Shown: piece after piece, positions 30,061 to 39,894 of the stretch | How positions within the stretch are numbered: position 1 is the first letter of the stretch | Layout of the letters: every line of letters begins with the position of its first letter | From: Prorocentrum cordatum | Taxonomy: Eukaryota; Sar; Dinophyceae; Prorocentrales; Prorocentraceae | NCBI GenBank assembly: GCA_963575745.1 | Contig: CAUYUJ010016149.1 | Coordinates: 380,654 to 428,423, forward strand | Direction: 5' to 3' | DNA length: 47,770 bases | Made by a program: the position numbers and the translations under genes | The notes under the pieces: generated by a model | What the model was told of the DNA's origin: nothing | The model's input: only the letters and a program-made list of their open reading frames with translations | The model's database searches: none

Positions 30061-30175
30061 GTCTCGCCTTAAGTGGGGCATGTCCCTTTCTCTACAGGAG
30101 GAATCCACCATTAGTTGAATACTTATTCTGTCCAAAATCTGCCTGTAGGATGACAGGCCCGACCCAAGTCTCGCC
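30061..30175 (+). mobile_element. MITE family 2, copy 2 (30069-30167), perfect 8-bp duplication
   Basis: A 99-bp element with termini TTAAGTGGGGCATGTCCC and GACAGGCCCGACCCAA, and the inner blocks CTACAGGAGGA and TCTGCCTGTAGG shared with copy 1. GTCTCGCC flanks it exactly on both sides (30061-30068 and 30168-30175). The perfect duplication indicates a younger insertion than copy 1. Confidence 0.85.
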
Positions 30176-30520
30176 CTTGGTCACTCCGGGGGCGGGTGGC
30201 CTCGCTGCGAGAGCCCCCCCCCTTCCCCTGCTCTGCAGCCGGGTGTCGAGCAGGGCGTCGCGACCCAGCGGGCCAGCACCACCCCGACATGCTCGCGCCG
30301 TAAAACAAATCAGGACGCGAGGATTTTGGTCCTTTTCGGCCTCGGGGGGCCCTCGCCCGGCCTCGGGACCATCAAGAAACGACTCGGGACGAAGAGTCGG
30401 TCCCGGGGAACGGGGCGGGGCTTCCAGGGGCCCCGACTTTGAAGAAAACAGGACGTCGCACGTCTGGGGCAGGGGGGGAGGGACAGCCGCGCTCCCCCAG
30501 CCCCCCGCGACAAAGAATCA
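30176..30520. other. GC-rich spacer
   Basis: GGCCCTCGCCCGGCCTC near 30345 recurs near 41664. No gene recognised. Confidence 0.4.
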
Positions 30521-30655
30521 GGAAGGACAAAAAACACACAGACACTCGTCGATTCCCCAGAAAGTATGGGACAATATAGGAAGTAGGGGGGAAGACGAAA
30601 ACCCAGAAAATATGGAACAATAGAGGGAATCCTGTTATTTGTGTTTGTTTGTTTG
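30520..30655 (+). repeat. Dispersed repeat G, copy 1
   Basis: AACACACAGACAC, GTCGATTCCC, then CCCAGAAAGTATGGGACAAT and a second internal CCCAGAAAATATGGAACAAT, ending in TTTG repeats. Copy 2 is at 42266-42420. Confidence 0.75.
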
Positions 30656-31380
30656 TTCATCCCAGGGCCCCTTCAAAGAAGGCGGGGGCGTCGCGGGCAC
30701 GGGTGAGGCCACCGGGCCAAGCGTCTCGCGCCCAGCGTGCGGGCGGCCCACAAGCTAACGACCAGGGGCGAGAATGGCGCCCTCCCACGCGATGGCACGG
30801 GCACGTTTCCAAGAGGCACCTTGATGGTCTAAAAACGGCCCAAGAGGCCCCCAAGACGCATCAAGAGGCTGTTAACAGAGGCCCAAAGAAACAAAAATCG
30901 TCCCTTTCCTAGAGGGCAAGGTAAAAGTTTAACATATCCGCTGTTTGGGACTTCGCAGCGTCCAAAGCGGCCCGATGGGACCCCGATATCGCCCCAAGAC
31001 GGGACTGGGGAACGGTTCTCCGCCTGGCTCTGCGGTAGGACCTGCGGGGGAGGTCCGCGCAGGGCAGCGATTCTGCGCCAGAGCAGGGGGCGATGGGGCC
31101 ACGGTCTGGGGCGGAGCGGACTCGGCGCACTTCGCCCGGAGCATCCACGGTGGCCGCCCCGCCGCCAGCGCAGATGACGGCGACACCCCAGATGGAAGCG
31201 CCACCCGGAGAGATCAGGATGGAAATGCGGGCCAAACGCCCTCCGACGCCCCTACCTGGCGGGCTGTTCACAACCGTGCTGCTGACTGGTCCAAATAGCC
31301 CACGGGCAGCGGGGGGCGGGCCCTCCGACAGCGCCTGGAGATACTCGTCCTATTGGCACAGCACCCCCGCAGTGAGCGCC
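30656..31380. other. GC-rich sequence with a few CTTGGGGCC-type units
   Basis: 30830-30880 holds CCCAAGAGGCCCCCAAGACG-type units in reverse orientation. The rest has no recognised gene. Confidence 0.45.
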
Positions 31381-33200
31381 CGTGGCTGGGGGAGCGACCC
31401 CGCATGCCACCGACCCGACAGGAATGACCCGCTACTGACTGAGGCGCGCGCCTACAACGTGCCTCGGTGCGATACCCACTGGGGGCCACAGAGCAGTCGG
31501 AGAGAGGGGTGCCTGGATATTTGGCCGAAGGTCATCGACCGCCTCAAAGGCACCTGCAGGGCGATGTTCGCGGACGGCGGGAATCTGGCCCGCGACGAAC
31601 GAGATGGCGAGGGATGGGGCAAAGGGCGCTACGAACCGTTTCGGCTGCGAGGACTTTTGCGGGCAGTTCTCGGCCGACCCGAAGGACTCCTGCTACGACG
31701 TGGGGGCCGTCTGCCGGCTCTGGCGCGTAGAGGTCGACTGTGGCGACGCGTGGCGCCAGCACCGGGAGCGGTAAATTCGTTCGTGCACGTGGGGGGGGGA
31801 AGTCCGGGGTGGCGAGCGCGCCAGCGGCGCCTCGTGGCTGGCCGGGGATCAGTCCCGCTAGCGAGGGATCCAGCCCTCGCAGCCGTCCTGCGGCTGGGCA
31901 GTGCGGCCTGGAATCGCGTGTGGGGTGTCTCCCCGCAGCGAGTGGGCGCCCTGCCACTCGACGCGCGACTGAGGTCGCAGTGTGACTGCGGCCTGCGAGG
32001 TGGTTTGCCTGGCCCCGACTCTTTCGGGCACCTGCTCACCGAGGTTGGGCTCTCGCAGGCCCTCCGTGCTCTCGCCTGGCGGTGCCTGCGGGCGCCCGCG
32101 ACGACGCGCAGGCAGACCTACGTACCCCCCCAAGTAGGATTCCTGCCCCCTTCTACGCGCTTGTGCACCGATCAGGTGCCTTCTGCGCGCGCGGCCCTCC
32201 CAGGTGGCCCGCCATCTCTCTCCTGCCCCGCTGGAGCGCTCCCCCCCGGTACCCCCCCCCCGGGTGGGTTCCCCCCCCTCCCTTCCTGGCCGTAGAGCCG
32301 CCTCGCCAGGCGGGCGCTGCCACTGAGGTTTGGCGCGTCTTGGCTGGAGCGCCCAACCCCCAGGTGGGTACTGCCACAGACGATGTGCACCGACCAGGTG
32401 CGGCGGGTCACATGACATGCTGGTTGGCATCACCGCCGCGATTGCTGTGCTCGTAGCTGGTGCTGCGGGCCACTTGGCAGGCTGGGTGGGGCTCAGGGGA
32501 GCGGTCCCTGAGCTACTGCTGGCGGCGTCGCGCGGCCCCCGCAGCCTCCCGTCAGCTGTGCGTCTCGCTGGTGCCGCCCCTGCGCGGCCCCTGGCCGCTG
32601 CGCGCTGGGAAGCCTCTGCCCGGCTCCGCCGGGTCCCCTGCTTAGCTGCTCCTTCAGCTGAGCGCCCTCGCCTGGTCGGTCCTGCGGCCAGGCGTTCCTG
32701 GTCCTCCCAGCTGCGATGCGTGCACCGGCCGGGTCGGCCGCCTTCCCTCCCCGCGTTCCACCCCGGCGCCTGGATGCTCCCGTTCGGATGGCGGTTGGCT
32801 CGCCATGCCTCGGCTGGTCAACCGCCGCAGCTCAGCAGCCCGTGGCCCCGCAGCAGTCGCTCAGCAGTTCAGTTGTTTCAGACCTGCTGCCCAGCTGGTC
32901 TGGCTGGCATCGCGACAGCAGTTTGCTGCACGGCCTTAGTGGACCCAGCCACTCACGGTCGCTCCGGCGACGTTCGCATCCTGCTCGCGCCGTACCCTTG
33001 CAGCAGAGGCTGTCTCCTACGCCGACACGTCGCGACGTCGGAGCATTCGGATGCTGCCGCTCTCGCTGCTGTGGGTCCGCTTGCCGTTCTTCTCCCGTGC
33101 TGACCACTGGAGCTGCGCTTCCCTACCTGCAGCCCCTGCCTCAGCCCCTGGGAGTGGCCGCGATGCCGCTCCGCGGACACTGCCAGGCTGTTTAGCTCGG
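31380..33200 (+). other. Unrecognised GC-rich sequence; possible Cys-rich coding remnant
   Basis: On the plus strand, one frame gives CLDIWPKVIDRLKGTCRAMF near 31518. A different frame gives NRFGCEDFCGQFSADPKDSC and VCRLWRVEVDCGDAWRQHRE near 31635-31770 before a stop. Further on, SAAWNRVWGVSPQ and QCDCGLRGGLPGPDSFGHLL (near 31910-32040) loosely resemble the Cys/His end of some retrotransposon proteins. The pieces lie in different frames, and I recognise no family. Confidence 0.3.
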
Positions 33201-33359
33201 GCTGGCCGCACCGACCATTCTTGACGAAAACCTTTGCGCAGTGAGTGCCCTCCTCCTTCCCCGCTGCACTGCGGCCACCCTCCACCACCGTCTCCTCTGT
33301 TGCCGCCGGACAAATCGTTGGCCCGCCCCCCGCCAGCTCGAGCGTGCGACGGACAAGCC

Positions 33360-33605
<246 letters not shown>

Positions 33606-33654
33606 TTTGTAGAACAATTTTGCCGTTTTGCGCCCGCCGACCGTATCTCGCGAA

Positions 33655-34625
33655 ACAGAATACCATCCTCCCCCTCCTCTTCCCCCTCCTCCTCCTCCTC
33701 CTCCTCCTCCTCCTCTTCTCCTCCTCCTCCTCTCCACTTCCCCATTTTTCCTCCTCTTTCTCCTCCCTCTCCTCTTCCTCCTCCTCCCTCTCCTCCTCTT
33801 CCTATTCCTCCTCTTCCTCTGCCTTCCTCCCCCTCCTCCCCCCCAATCGCGCCTTGGCGAGCAGGTATCAACGCCTTGCTCGTGCTTGGCGTGTCCGCCC
33901 TCGTCTTCCGTGCCGTGTGCCTCGACGCGGAGCTGTGGAAGGGCCCCACGACGGCCCCTCCAGCTGCAGCGCAGGACGCCGCCGCCGCGCGGCCGGTGCA
34001 AACCTGAGCCGTTTCAGCGTGGCGCTGGTGAACAGATTTTCTTCCTGAGGCCCTCGTCCTTTTTTTCTTCGCATCCCTCCTCCTCCTGCTCCTCCTCCCT
34101 CCTCCTCCTCCTCTCCTCCTCCTCCCCCTCCTCCTCCTGCTCCTCCTCCTCCTCCTCCTCCTCCTTCTCCTCCTCCTCCTCCTCCTCCTCCTCCTCTTCC
34201 TCCCCCCCCCTCCCCTTCCCTGTATTCTCCCTCCTTCCCTCTCCTCCCTGCTTCCCTGCTTCTCTGCTCATCCTTCCCTTTCCTCTCTTGCCCTCCTCAT
34301 CGACGCCGGCTGCCGGAGCCGCTGAGGCTGCATTCCCGACAGTGCAGCAATTCCCAAACATATGAAGCAGGAGTGCGGAGGAGCAGGACTGGGGGGAGGA
34401 GCAGTGGAAAGGGTGGGGGAGCAGGAGTGGAGGAGCAGGAGGGGAATGATTTGGTGCTTGGAGGAGGAGGAGGAGGAGGAGGAGAAGTAGGAGGAGGAGG
34501 AGGAGGAGGAGAAGGAGGAGAGGAGGAGGAGGAGGAGGAGGAGGGGGAGGAAGACGAGGAGGAAGACGAGGAGGAAGACGAGGAGGCAGACGAGGATGAG
34601 GAGGACAGGAGCAGGAGCCGCCCCG
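33655..34625. repeat. TCC tracts facing a GGA tract
   Basis: TCC tracts at 33660-33840 and 34075-34270; GGA/GGAGAAG and GAC-GAG tracts at 34370-34612. Unique stretches (33845-34060, 34290-34365) show no recognised gene. Confidence 0.8.
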
Positions 34626-35337
34626 TGCGTCCAATTCCTCAGGTGGCCCACGGCGTTTTCATCGTTCGTCTGTTTGGCTTCTGGATGCTCAGCAGGGCTT
34701 GAAACATGGAGAGTCGTATTCCCAGCATCGGCTTACTGTCTACGCAGTTCAGGCAGGCCTTTCCACTGTCATTGTCGCGTCACGGCAAAGATGCGGCGCA
34801 ACAGTTGAGCGCGATGAGCCTGCGTAATCAGTTGCAGCGTCTGCTGCTCGTCCTTTCTGCCGCTCTTCCTTGCCCTCTTGCGCGCCATCCTCCCGATCGT
34901 CGTTTTCCTCCTCGTCATCTTGCTCCTCCGCTTCGTCCTCCTTTCTTTCTGCCCCACCCTGCTGCACCTCCTCCTCTCCTTTGTCCCTCCCCTTCCTTTT
35001 CCCCAGCTGCACTATTCGCGTTGACCCAGATGGGGTCATTGGTCTCGAGCGAGACTTCTCTACATCTCGCTTCATACCTTGATTCCAAATTACAGACCCG
35101 TCTTGCTTATTGCATTTGTTCATGGTGAACACATCCCTGATCCACCTGCCCCTCTTCCCGCTTCTCCTTTTCCTGCTCCTTCTCATTATCCTCCTCTCCT
35201 CCTTTCTAAGCAGTGGGCACGGCTGTAGCTGGAGAAGGAACTGAGGAGGGGAGGATAGCGACCAGTGGAGGGGGAAAGCGAGGATGGGAGGATGATCCTA
35301 AATGTAAGGCCGTCTGTAGTTAGATCATGTTCTCTCT
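34625..35337. other. Unrecognised sequence
   Basis: Open frames with no recognised motif; TC-rich near 34890-35010. Nothing supports a gene call. Confidence 0.4.
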
Positions 35338-35775
35338 TTACAGGCCGCTGGGTCTGGCGAGGTACACTGCAATCACCGTCACTTCTCCGTGTCTAATATG
35401 TAGCGCGAACGCCTGGAAGTCCAAGAAGTCGACTGGGCCCGCCACGAACGCTGGCTCAGGGCGCCGAGGTCGCAGTTGGCCTCGCGTCTGACTGTTGTGC
35501 CTGGCCAGGTGATCTAGGGATGCACGCTGTAGCTGCAGTCGAGCTACCAGTGCAACTTCTCCTGCATGTTTGGCTGTTCCGTCGGCTCTCGCGAGCGTGG
35601 TGGCCGCCTTCACGCGGCCGCGTGGTGCTCCGTGCCGCTTGCGTGCTCGCAATGATGCGTCTCCGCCAGGCCGAGGGCGTCGGCCTGGAAGGGCGGCCGC
35701 TAGATGCGCTCCTTGCGCTGCTGGCCCCAGCCGGTGATGGTCCGCACGCTCGTCGTGCGGCGCTCTACGGGGCCA
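35338..35775 (-). pseudogene. Non-LTR retrotransposon endonuclease (EEP) fragment
   Basis: Reading the minus strand, TITGWGQQRKERI (about 35702-35740), a TAG stop, then ADALGLAETHH (about 35652-35685) give an EEP start, with the Glu of AETHH at the expected catalytic place. In another frame VALVARLQLQRASL, then PVDFLDFQAFALHIRHGEVT and VIAVYLARPSGL lead to a stop at 35338. This matches the first half of the EEP fold up to the central beta strand; the GDFN, DY and terminal His motifs are absent, so it is truncated. One frame change and one stop are visible. It probably belonged to the same element as the ORF1-like fragment at 36704-37665. Confidence 0.75.
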
Positions 35776-36167
35776 GGCGACTCGGGGCCAAAGAGTTCGC
35801 GGGCCTGTCGGCTTCTTCCATTCCTGTAGGAGGTCGACTACGGAATGGATCTGCCCCACAATTGAAACTTTTGCCGGAGCTGCAGCAGGCACGTGTAAGT
35901 CTAGTGCATACGCGAACTGTCTACGCTTCTGTGCTGCAGAGTTGACGAGCAAGTCAAGCTTGGGGTACATCAAGTCTGTAGTCGACCACCCATCAGTATC
36001 GTTTAACCGACACCCTATCCCCATCCTCATCCCCTCCGAGACCCCCACCAAATTACCTCTCCAGTTGGTGATACTCTCCTCGAAACCCGAAGAGAACGAC
36101 CTATGCCCCCATCTAGGGGGGTAAATCGGCCAGTGCGGCCCAGGCCACGCCGCTGGGGATTGGGGTC
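35776..36167. other. Spacer between endonuclease fragment and MITE
   Basis: A minus-strand open frame runs through 35776-36051 and may be retrotransposon sequence upstream of the endonuclease. No independent motif. Confidence 0.4.
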
Positions 36168-36329
36168 GGATAAACCAGGGGTGGACCTAAACGGTGTTTT
36201 TGGAGATATCGTGGTCAGTTTTCGTTTCGACTTCGCTTTGCGGTGAAGGCAGATTCGAGACAAAAGCGAGGGAAAACGAAACCAAAACGAAAACGAAAAA
36301 CACCGTTTATCTTCAGCCCTGGGATAAGC
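36168..36329 (+). mobile_element. hAT-like MITE, family 1 (36176-36321) with target duplication
   Basis: A 146-bp element with termini CAGGGGTGGACCTAAACGGT and CCGTTTATCTTCAGCCCTG. Subterminal GTTTTCGTTTCG and CGAAACCAAAACG also pair. The 8-mers GGATAAAC (36168-36175) and GGATAAGC (36322-36329) match 7 of 8. Same family as 22311-22453 (CAGGG, GACCT.AACG termini). It lies between two retrotransposon fragments on the minus strand. Confidence 0.83.
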
Positions 36330-36703
36330 GATGCTCACCTCTCGACCCCTCGTCGGTGGGCTGGGTGGGGGGCGGAGCCTGCGGGCCCCTCCGGCGGCAG
36401 GACGGGCAGCGGCGCGCGGGAGGAGCAGCATGGGGACCCAAAGAATATTCACCACCACCACGTCGATTCCTCCTCTCTCTCCTCCACCCTTCTCTTCCTC
36501 TCCTCTTTCCTGGGAGGGGGAGGGGGTGAGGGAGGTGGTGGTGGTGGTGTATAGTTTCGGGCCCCCCACTGCAGGGGCCTCGACCTTAGAGGAGGAAGAA
36601 GGTGCCCATACCGCTCCCCTCCCCCCGTTGTTGTTCCACTTTGGAGCCTCCTGGTAGGCCCTCGTCGCCACCGCTGGATGCGCCTCGAAGTTCTGGTCAG
36701 AAC
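36330..36703. other. Low-complexity spacer
   Basis: GC-rich, with CACCAC and TCC runs near 36450-36550. No gene recognised. Confidence 0.4.
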
Positions 36704-37665
36704 TCACCCCGGGAGAGGTCTGGGGAGTAGCAGTATCGTTCCCTTCTGATTTCCCCAGAACCTGGCTGGCTCGGCCGCGTCGGTGCGCTGGCTCTTGGCC
36801 TTGAGGTGCTTGCGCATGGTCTCGAGCTTCTGCTTCCGCTGCTGGGTATCGATGGCGGTTGAGCCGAAGACCTCGCGGACCTTGCCCTTGAGCTCCTCGA
36901 CGAATCGGGTATTGAGCCCAGTCCATTGCTGCTCGTCCGCTGGGTCGATCTCCAGGTCCTCGATGGAGAAGGCCTCCCTCTCCTCAAATAAGAGATCTGT
37001 TTCTTAGTCTTCTTCCTCTTCTTGATGTGGTCGTCTCAGGTTTATGCCGCCCGATGTCGCGGCCGGCTGCGTCGATGGTGTAGCCTGCTGCCCTCGCTTC
37101 GCATCGATTGCCGTGAGCGTTTGTTGCACCTGACGCTGATCTTGTGCCAGAGAGTTCGCGCACTCACTGGTCAAGCTCTTACATGGGGTTGCCTATGTAT
37201 TCGCCTTGCGTTCTGAGATGAAGGCTTTGTCCTTCGCTTTGCCCCCCCCCCTCTCCTCCGCCTCCAGGACCCGTTGGGTCTTGGCGTGGGCCGATTCGGG
37301 AGCGACGGGCTTTGGTGGGCTGCTGGCTGTCTTGAAGGTCTCCAGCGCTTCCCGCTGCCCTGGCGGACCTGCTTCTGCAAGATGGCCAGGGCCGTAGCTA
37401 CGTCGCCGACCGTATCAGGAGTATTCTTGGCTCCAGCATCGTGGCTGCCTTCCTTGCGGGTCTTGGGCCACTGACGCCAGCCCTTCCATCTTTCGTGACC
37501 TCGCGGGATTGGATGAGGCAAGCTTTGAGACCAGGCTCCTCGCGCTGCCGCCCTCGGGCATCTCTCGCACTCGAGCTTGGCCATGCGCGCGAAGAATGCC
37601 TTTCGCCCCCACCATGTCCACTCGTGCTTACACGCGATGCGTTTCGTATGCTTCGCATCTTGCAT
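36704..37665 (-). pseudogene. Broken ORF1-like (gag-like) retrotransposon fragment
   Basis: Reading the minus strand, ACKHEWTWWGRKAFFARMAK followed by LECERC (about 37550-37635) has a Cys-His and Cys-x2-Cys pattern. After frame changes come DTVGDVATALAILQKQVRQG, ETFKTASSPPKPVAPESAHA and KTQRVLEAEER. One further frame, broken only by stops near 37194 and at 37004-37006, holds AQDQRQVQQTLTAIDAKRGQ and the helical RFVEELKGKVREVFGSTAID and QQRKQKLETMRKHLKAKSQR, ending at 36704. Short metal-binding motif plus long charged helices suits a non-LTR ORF1 or N-terminal region, and an endonuclease fragment follows on the same strand. The sequence looks truly protein-coding in origin; the ORF1 assignment is inferred from position and composition. 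Confidence 0.55.
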
Positions 37666-37679
37666 GTCGGGCGCTGGTC

Positions 37680-38033
37680 CAACGGCTGGTGGGCCGCTGG
37701 CCGTGGCTCAGGACGGCATCGCGGGCAGCGTGCAGCTACACCTCCCAGGTCCGAACCAGGTGACTCGAGGCGGCAGCGCGCAGCTCCCCTCCAATGCCAA
37801 GATGGATGCCCAGGCCGAACAGTTTCGACTGCCGCGAATTAGCGGTCTCCACGTGGTTCGCAGGGGAACCTGCAGCTTTGAACCAAGATGGCTACTGGCA
37901 GGAGAAGAAGGATGTATCTACTTGGTTTGCAGGGAAACCCCAAACCTTGAACCAGTATGGCTACGGGAAGGGGGAGGAGGAGGCGGATGAGGAGGAGGAG
38001 GAGAATGAGGAGCAGGAGCAGGAGCAGTAGTAG
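37680..38033 (+). pseudogene. Unrecognised coding-like fragment with a 23-codon tandem repeat
   Basis: The plus-strand frame from 37794 reads VSTWFAGEPAALNQDGYWQE and then VSTWFAGKPQTLNQYGYGKG, 23 codons apart (about 37848 and 37917). Over the shared VSTWFAG, four of seven codons differ only at synonymous third positions and none changes the residue. That is the pattern expected of a repeat once constrained as protein. The frame runs on into a GGA microsatellite (poly-Glu) and stops at 38028-38030. No upstream start or domain is evident; it may be an exon or fragment. The opposite strand also keeps some similarity (LPVAILVQ), which weakens the case. No family is recognised. Confidence 0.35.
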
Positions 38034-38120
38034 TTTCAGGAGGAGGAGCAGGAGCAGGAGGAGGAGCAGGAGGAGGATCATGAGGAGGACCAGGAGGAAG
38101 AGGAGGAGGAGCATGCGCAT
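37980..38120 (+). repeat. GGA/GAGCAG microsatellite
   Basis: GGA tract with GAGCAG variants following the coding-like repeat. Confidence 0.85.
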
Positions 38121-38616
38121 GAGCATGATCAAACGACGAAGCCTCAAACTTAAAGCCACCCACAGACCATCTTCAAGTATATGAGGGAAAGGTAGGACAC
38201 GTGCACGGTCCAAACCGTAGATATTGACAACGTTCAGTTGAGATGACATCGGCTCGATGCGGCCCACTACAATGATGTGACAATTCATCACTGGTCATCG
38301 GGCATCCCCCACAAGGGATCGCCTCCTCCACAGACAGCGCCGCTATATCAATACGTAGCACCCCGCAATTGCGGATAAGAGTGAGGGGGCGGGCGCGGGC
38401 GACGCGGGCGTCGTCGAGCCGGCGGACCTCGTGGCCCTCACTTTCCCTGTCGATGGCGCTCTCCTCCTCCTCCTCCTCCTCGTCCTCGTCCTCTCCACCT
38501 CGGCCTCCTCCTCCTCTTCTTCCTCTTCCTCCCTCTCCCCCCCTCGTCCTTTCATCATCGTCCTCCCATTGTCGTCCTCCCCCTCATCGGCCTCCATCAT
38601 CGTCCTCCCATTGTCG

Positions 38617-38678
<62 letters not shown>

Positions 38679-38995
38679 CCTCCCCCTCCTCGTCCTCCTC
38701 CTCCTCTCCCCCCTCCTCGTCCTCCTGCTCCTCCTCCTTTTCTTTCTCCACGTTTCCTTACATCCTCTCTTCTTCCGCGTCCTCCTCGTCCCCTGTTTAC
38801 TCATCCTGCCTCCCCCTCCTTTCCCAAGATAACTGCAACACAATCCTGTTTTCCACTTTATGCTCCCCGACTTCTCTGATCAAGGCAACTCGCCAGGGCA
38901 AAGTTGCTGGACGGGCTGGTGTGGATGCGCGGGGCTTGAAGAGGTCCTTGCGGGCTCAGACGGCATGCAAAAATCTGCCGCCGCGCTTGTGCGGC
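38120..38995. repeat. Unrecognised stretch, TCC tract, CAT tract
   Basis: 38120-38455 has no recognised gene. 38460-38560 and 38680-38750 are TCC-rich. 38616-38675 is a pure ATC tract. 38760-38995 is unrecognised. Confidence 0.7.
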
Positions 38996-38996
38996 A

Positions 38997-39440
38997 TTGG
39001 TTTGTTCAGTGAACGTGGTTTGGGTCGCGGGTGGGTCGCGGGCTCTCCACCTCCACCTGGAAGGAATGCAAAAGCAGCCCGCCGCAGGCGCCAAAAAATT
39101 GGTTTGTACACTGAACGTGGTTTGGGTCGCGGGTGGGCCGCGGGTTCTCCACCGGGAACGAATGCAAAAGATGCCCGCCGCAGGCGCCGAAAAATGCGGT
39201 TTGTACCCTGAACGTGGTCGCGGGTGGGCCGCGGGCTCTCCACCTGAAGCGAATGCAAAAGATGCCCGCCGCAGGCGCCGAAAAATGTGGTTTGTACCCT
39301 GAACGTGGTTTGGGTCGCGGGTTGGTCGCGAGTTGGTCACGGGGTGGGTCGCGGGCTCTCCACCTGGAAGGAATGCAAAAAAAGCCCGCCGCAGGCGCCG
39401 AAAATTGTGGTTTGTACCTTGAACGTGGTTTGGGTCGAAG
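38997..39440 (+). repeat. Array D, five units of about 91-120 bp
   Basis: Units have GGTTTGTACCCTGAACGTGG, TTTGGGTCGCGGGTGGG, GCGGGCTCTCCACCTGGAA, GAATGCAAAAGATGCCCGCC and GCAGGCGCCGAAAA. GAACGTGG falls at 39011, 39113, 39210, 39301 and 39421. Confidence 0.9.
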
Positions 39441-39706
39441 GTGGGTCGCGGGTGGGTCGCGGGGTGGGTCGCGGGTGGGTCGCGGGTGGGTCGCGGGTGG
39501 GTCGCGGGTGGGTCGCGGGTGGGTCGCGGGGTGGGCCGCGGGCGGGTCGCGGTGTGGGTCGCGGGGTGGGTCGCGGGGTGGGTCGCGGGGTGGGTCGCGG
39601 GGTGGGTCGCGGGGAGGGTCGCGGGGTCGCGGGGTCGCGGGTGGGTCGCGGGGTGGGTCGCGGGTTGGGTCGCGGGTGGGTCGCGGGGCGGGTTGCAGCT
39701 GGGACG
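39440..39706 (+). repeat. GTGGGTCGCGG minisatellite
   Basis: 10-12-base units of GGGTCGCGGGT(G), an expansion of the segment that appears one to three times in each unit of array D. It appears to have grown from the last array D unit. Confidence 0.9.
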
Positions 39707-39714
39707 ACGACAAC

Positions 39715-39886
39715 AAACAACAACAACAACAACAGCAACAACAACAACAACAACAACAACTACAACAACAACAACAACAACACCACCAACACCAACAACA
39801 ACAACAACAACAAACAACAAACAACAAACAACAAACAACAAACAACAAACAACAAACAACAAACACAACAACAACAACAACGATAA
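39715..39886 (+). repeat. AAC microsatellite
   Basis: AAC/CAA tracts with ACCACC and AAACAAC variants; AT-richer than the surroundings. It abuts the end of the minus-strand coding-like region. Confidence 0.9.
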
Positions 39887-39894
39887 TCCGCACC

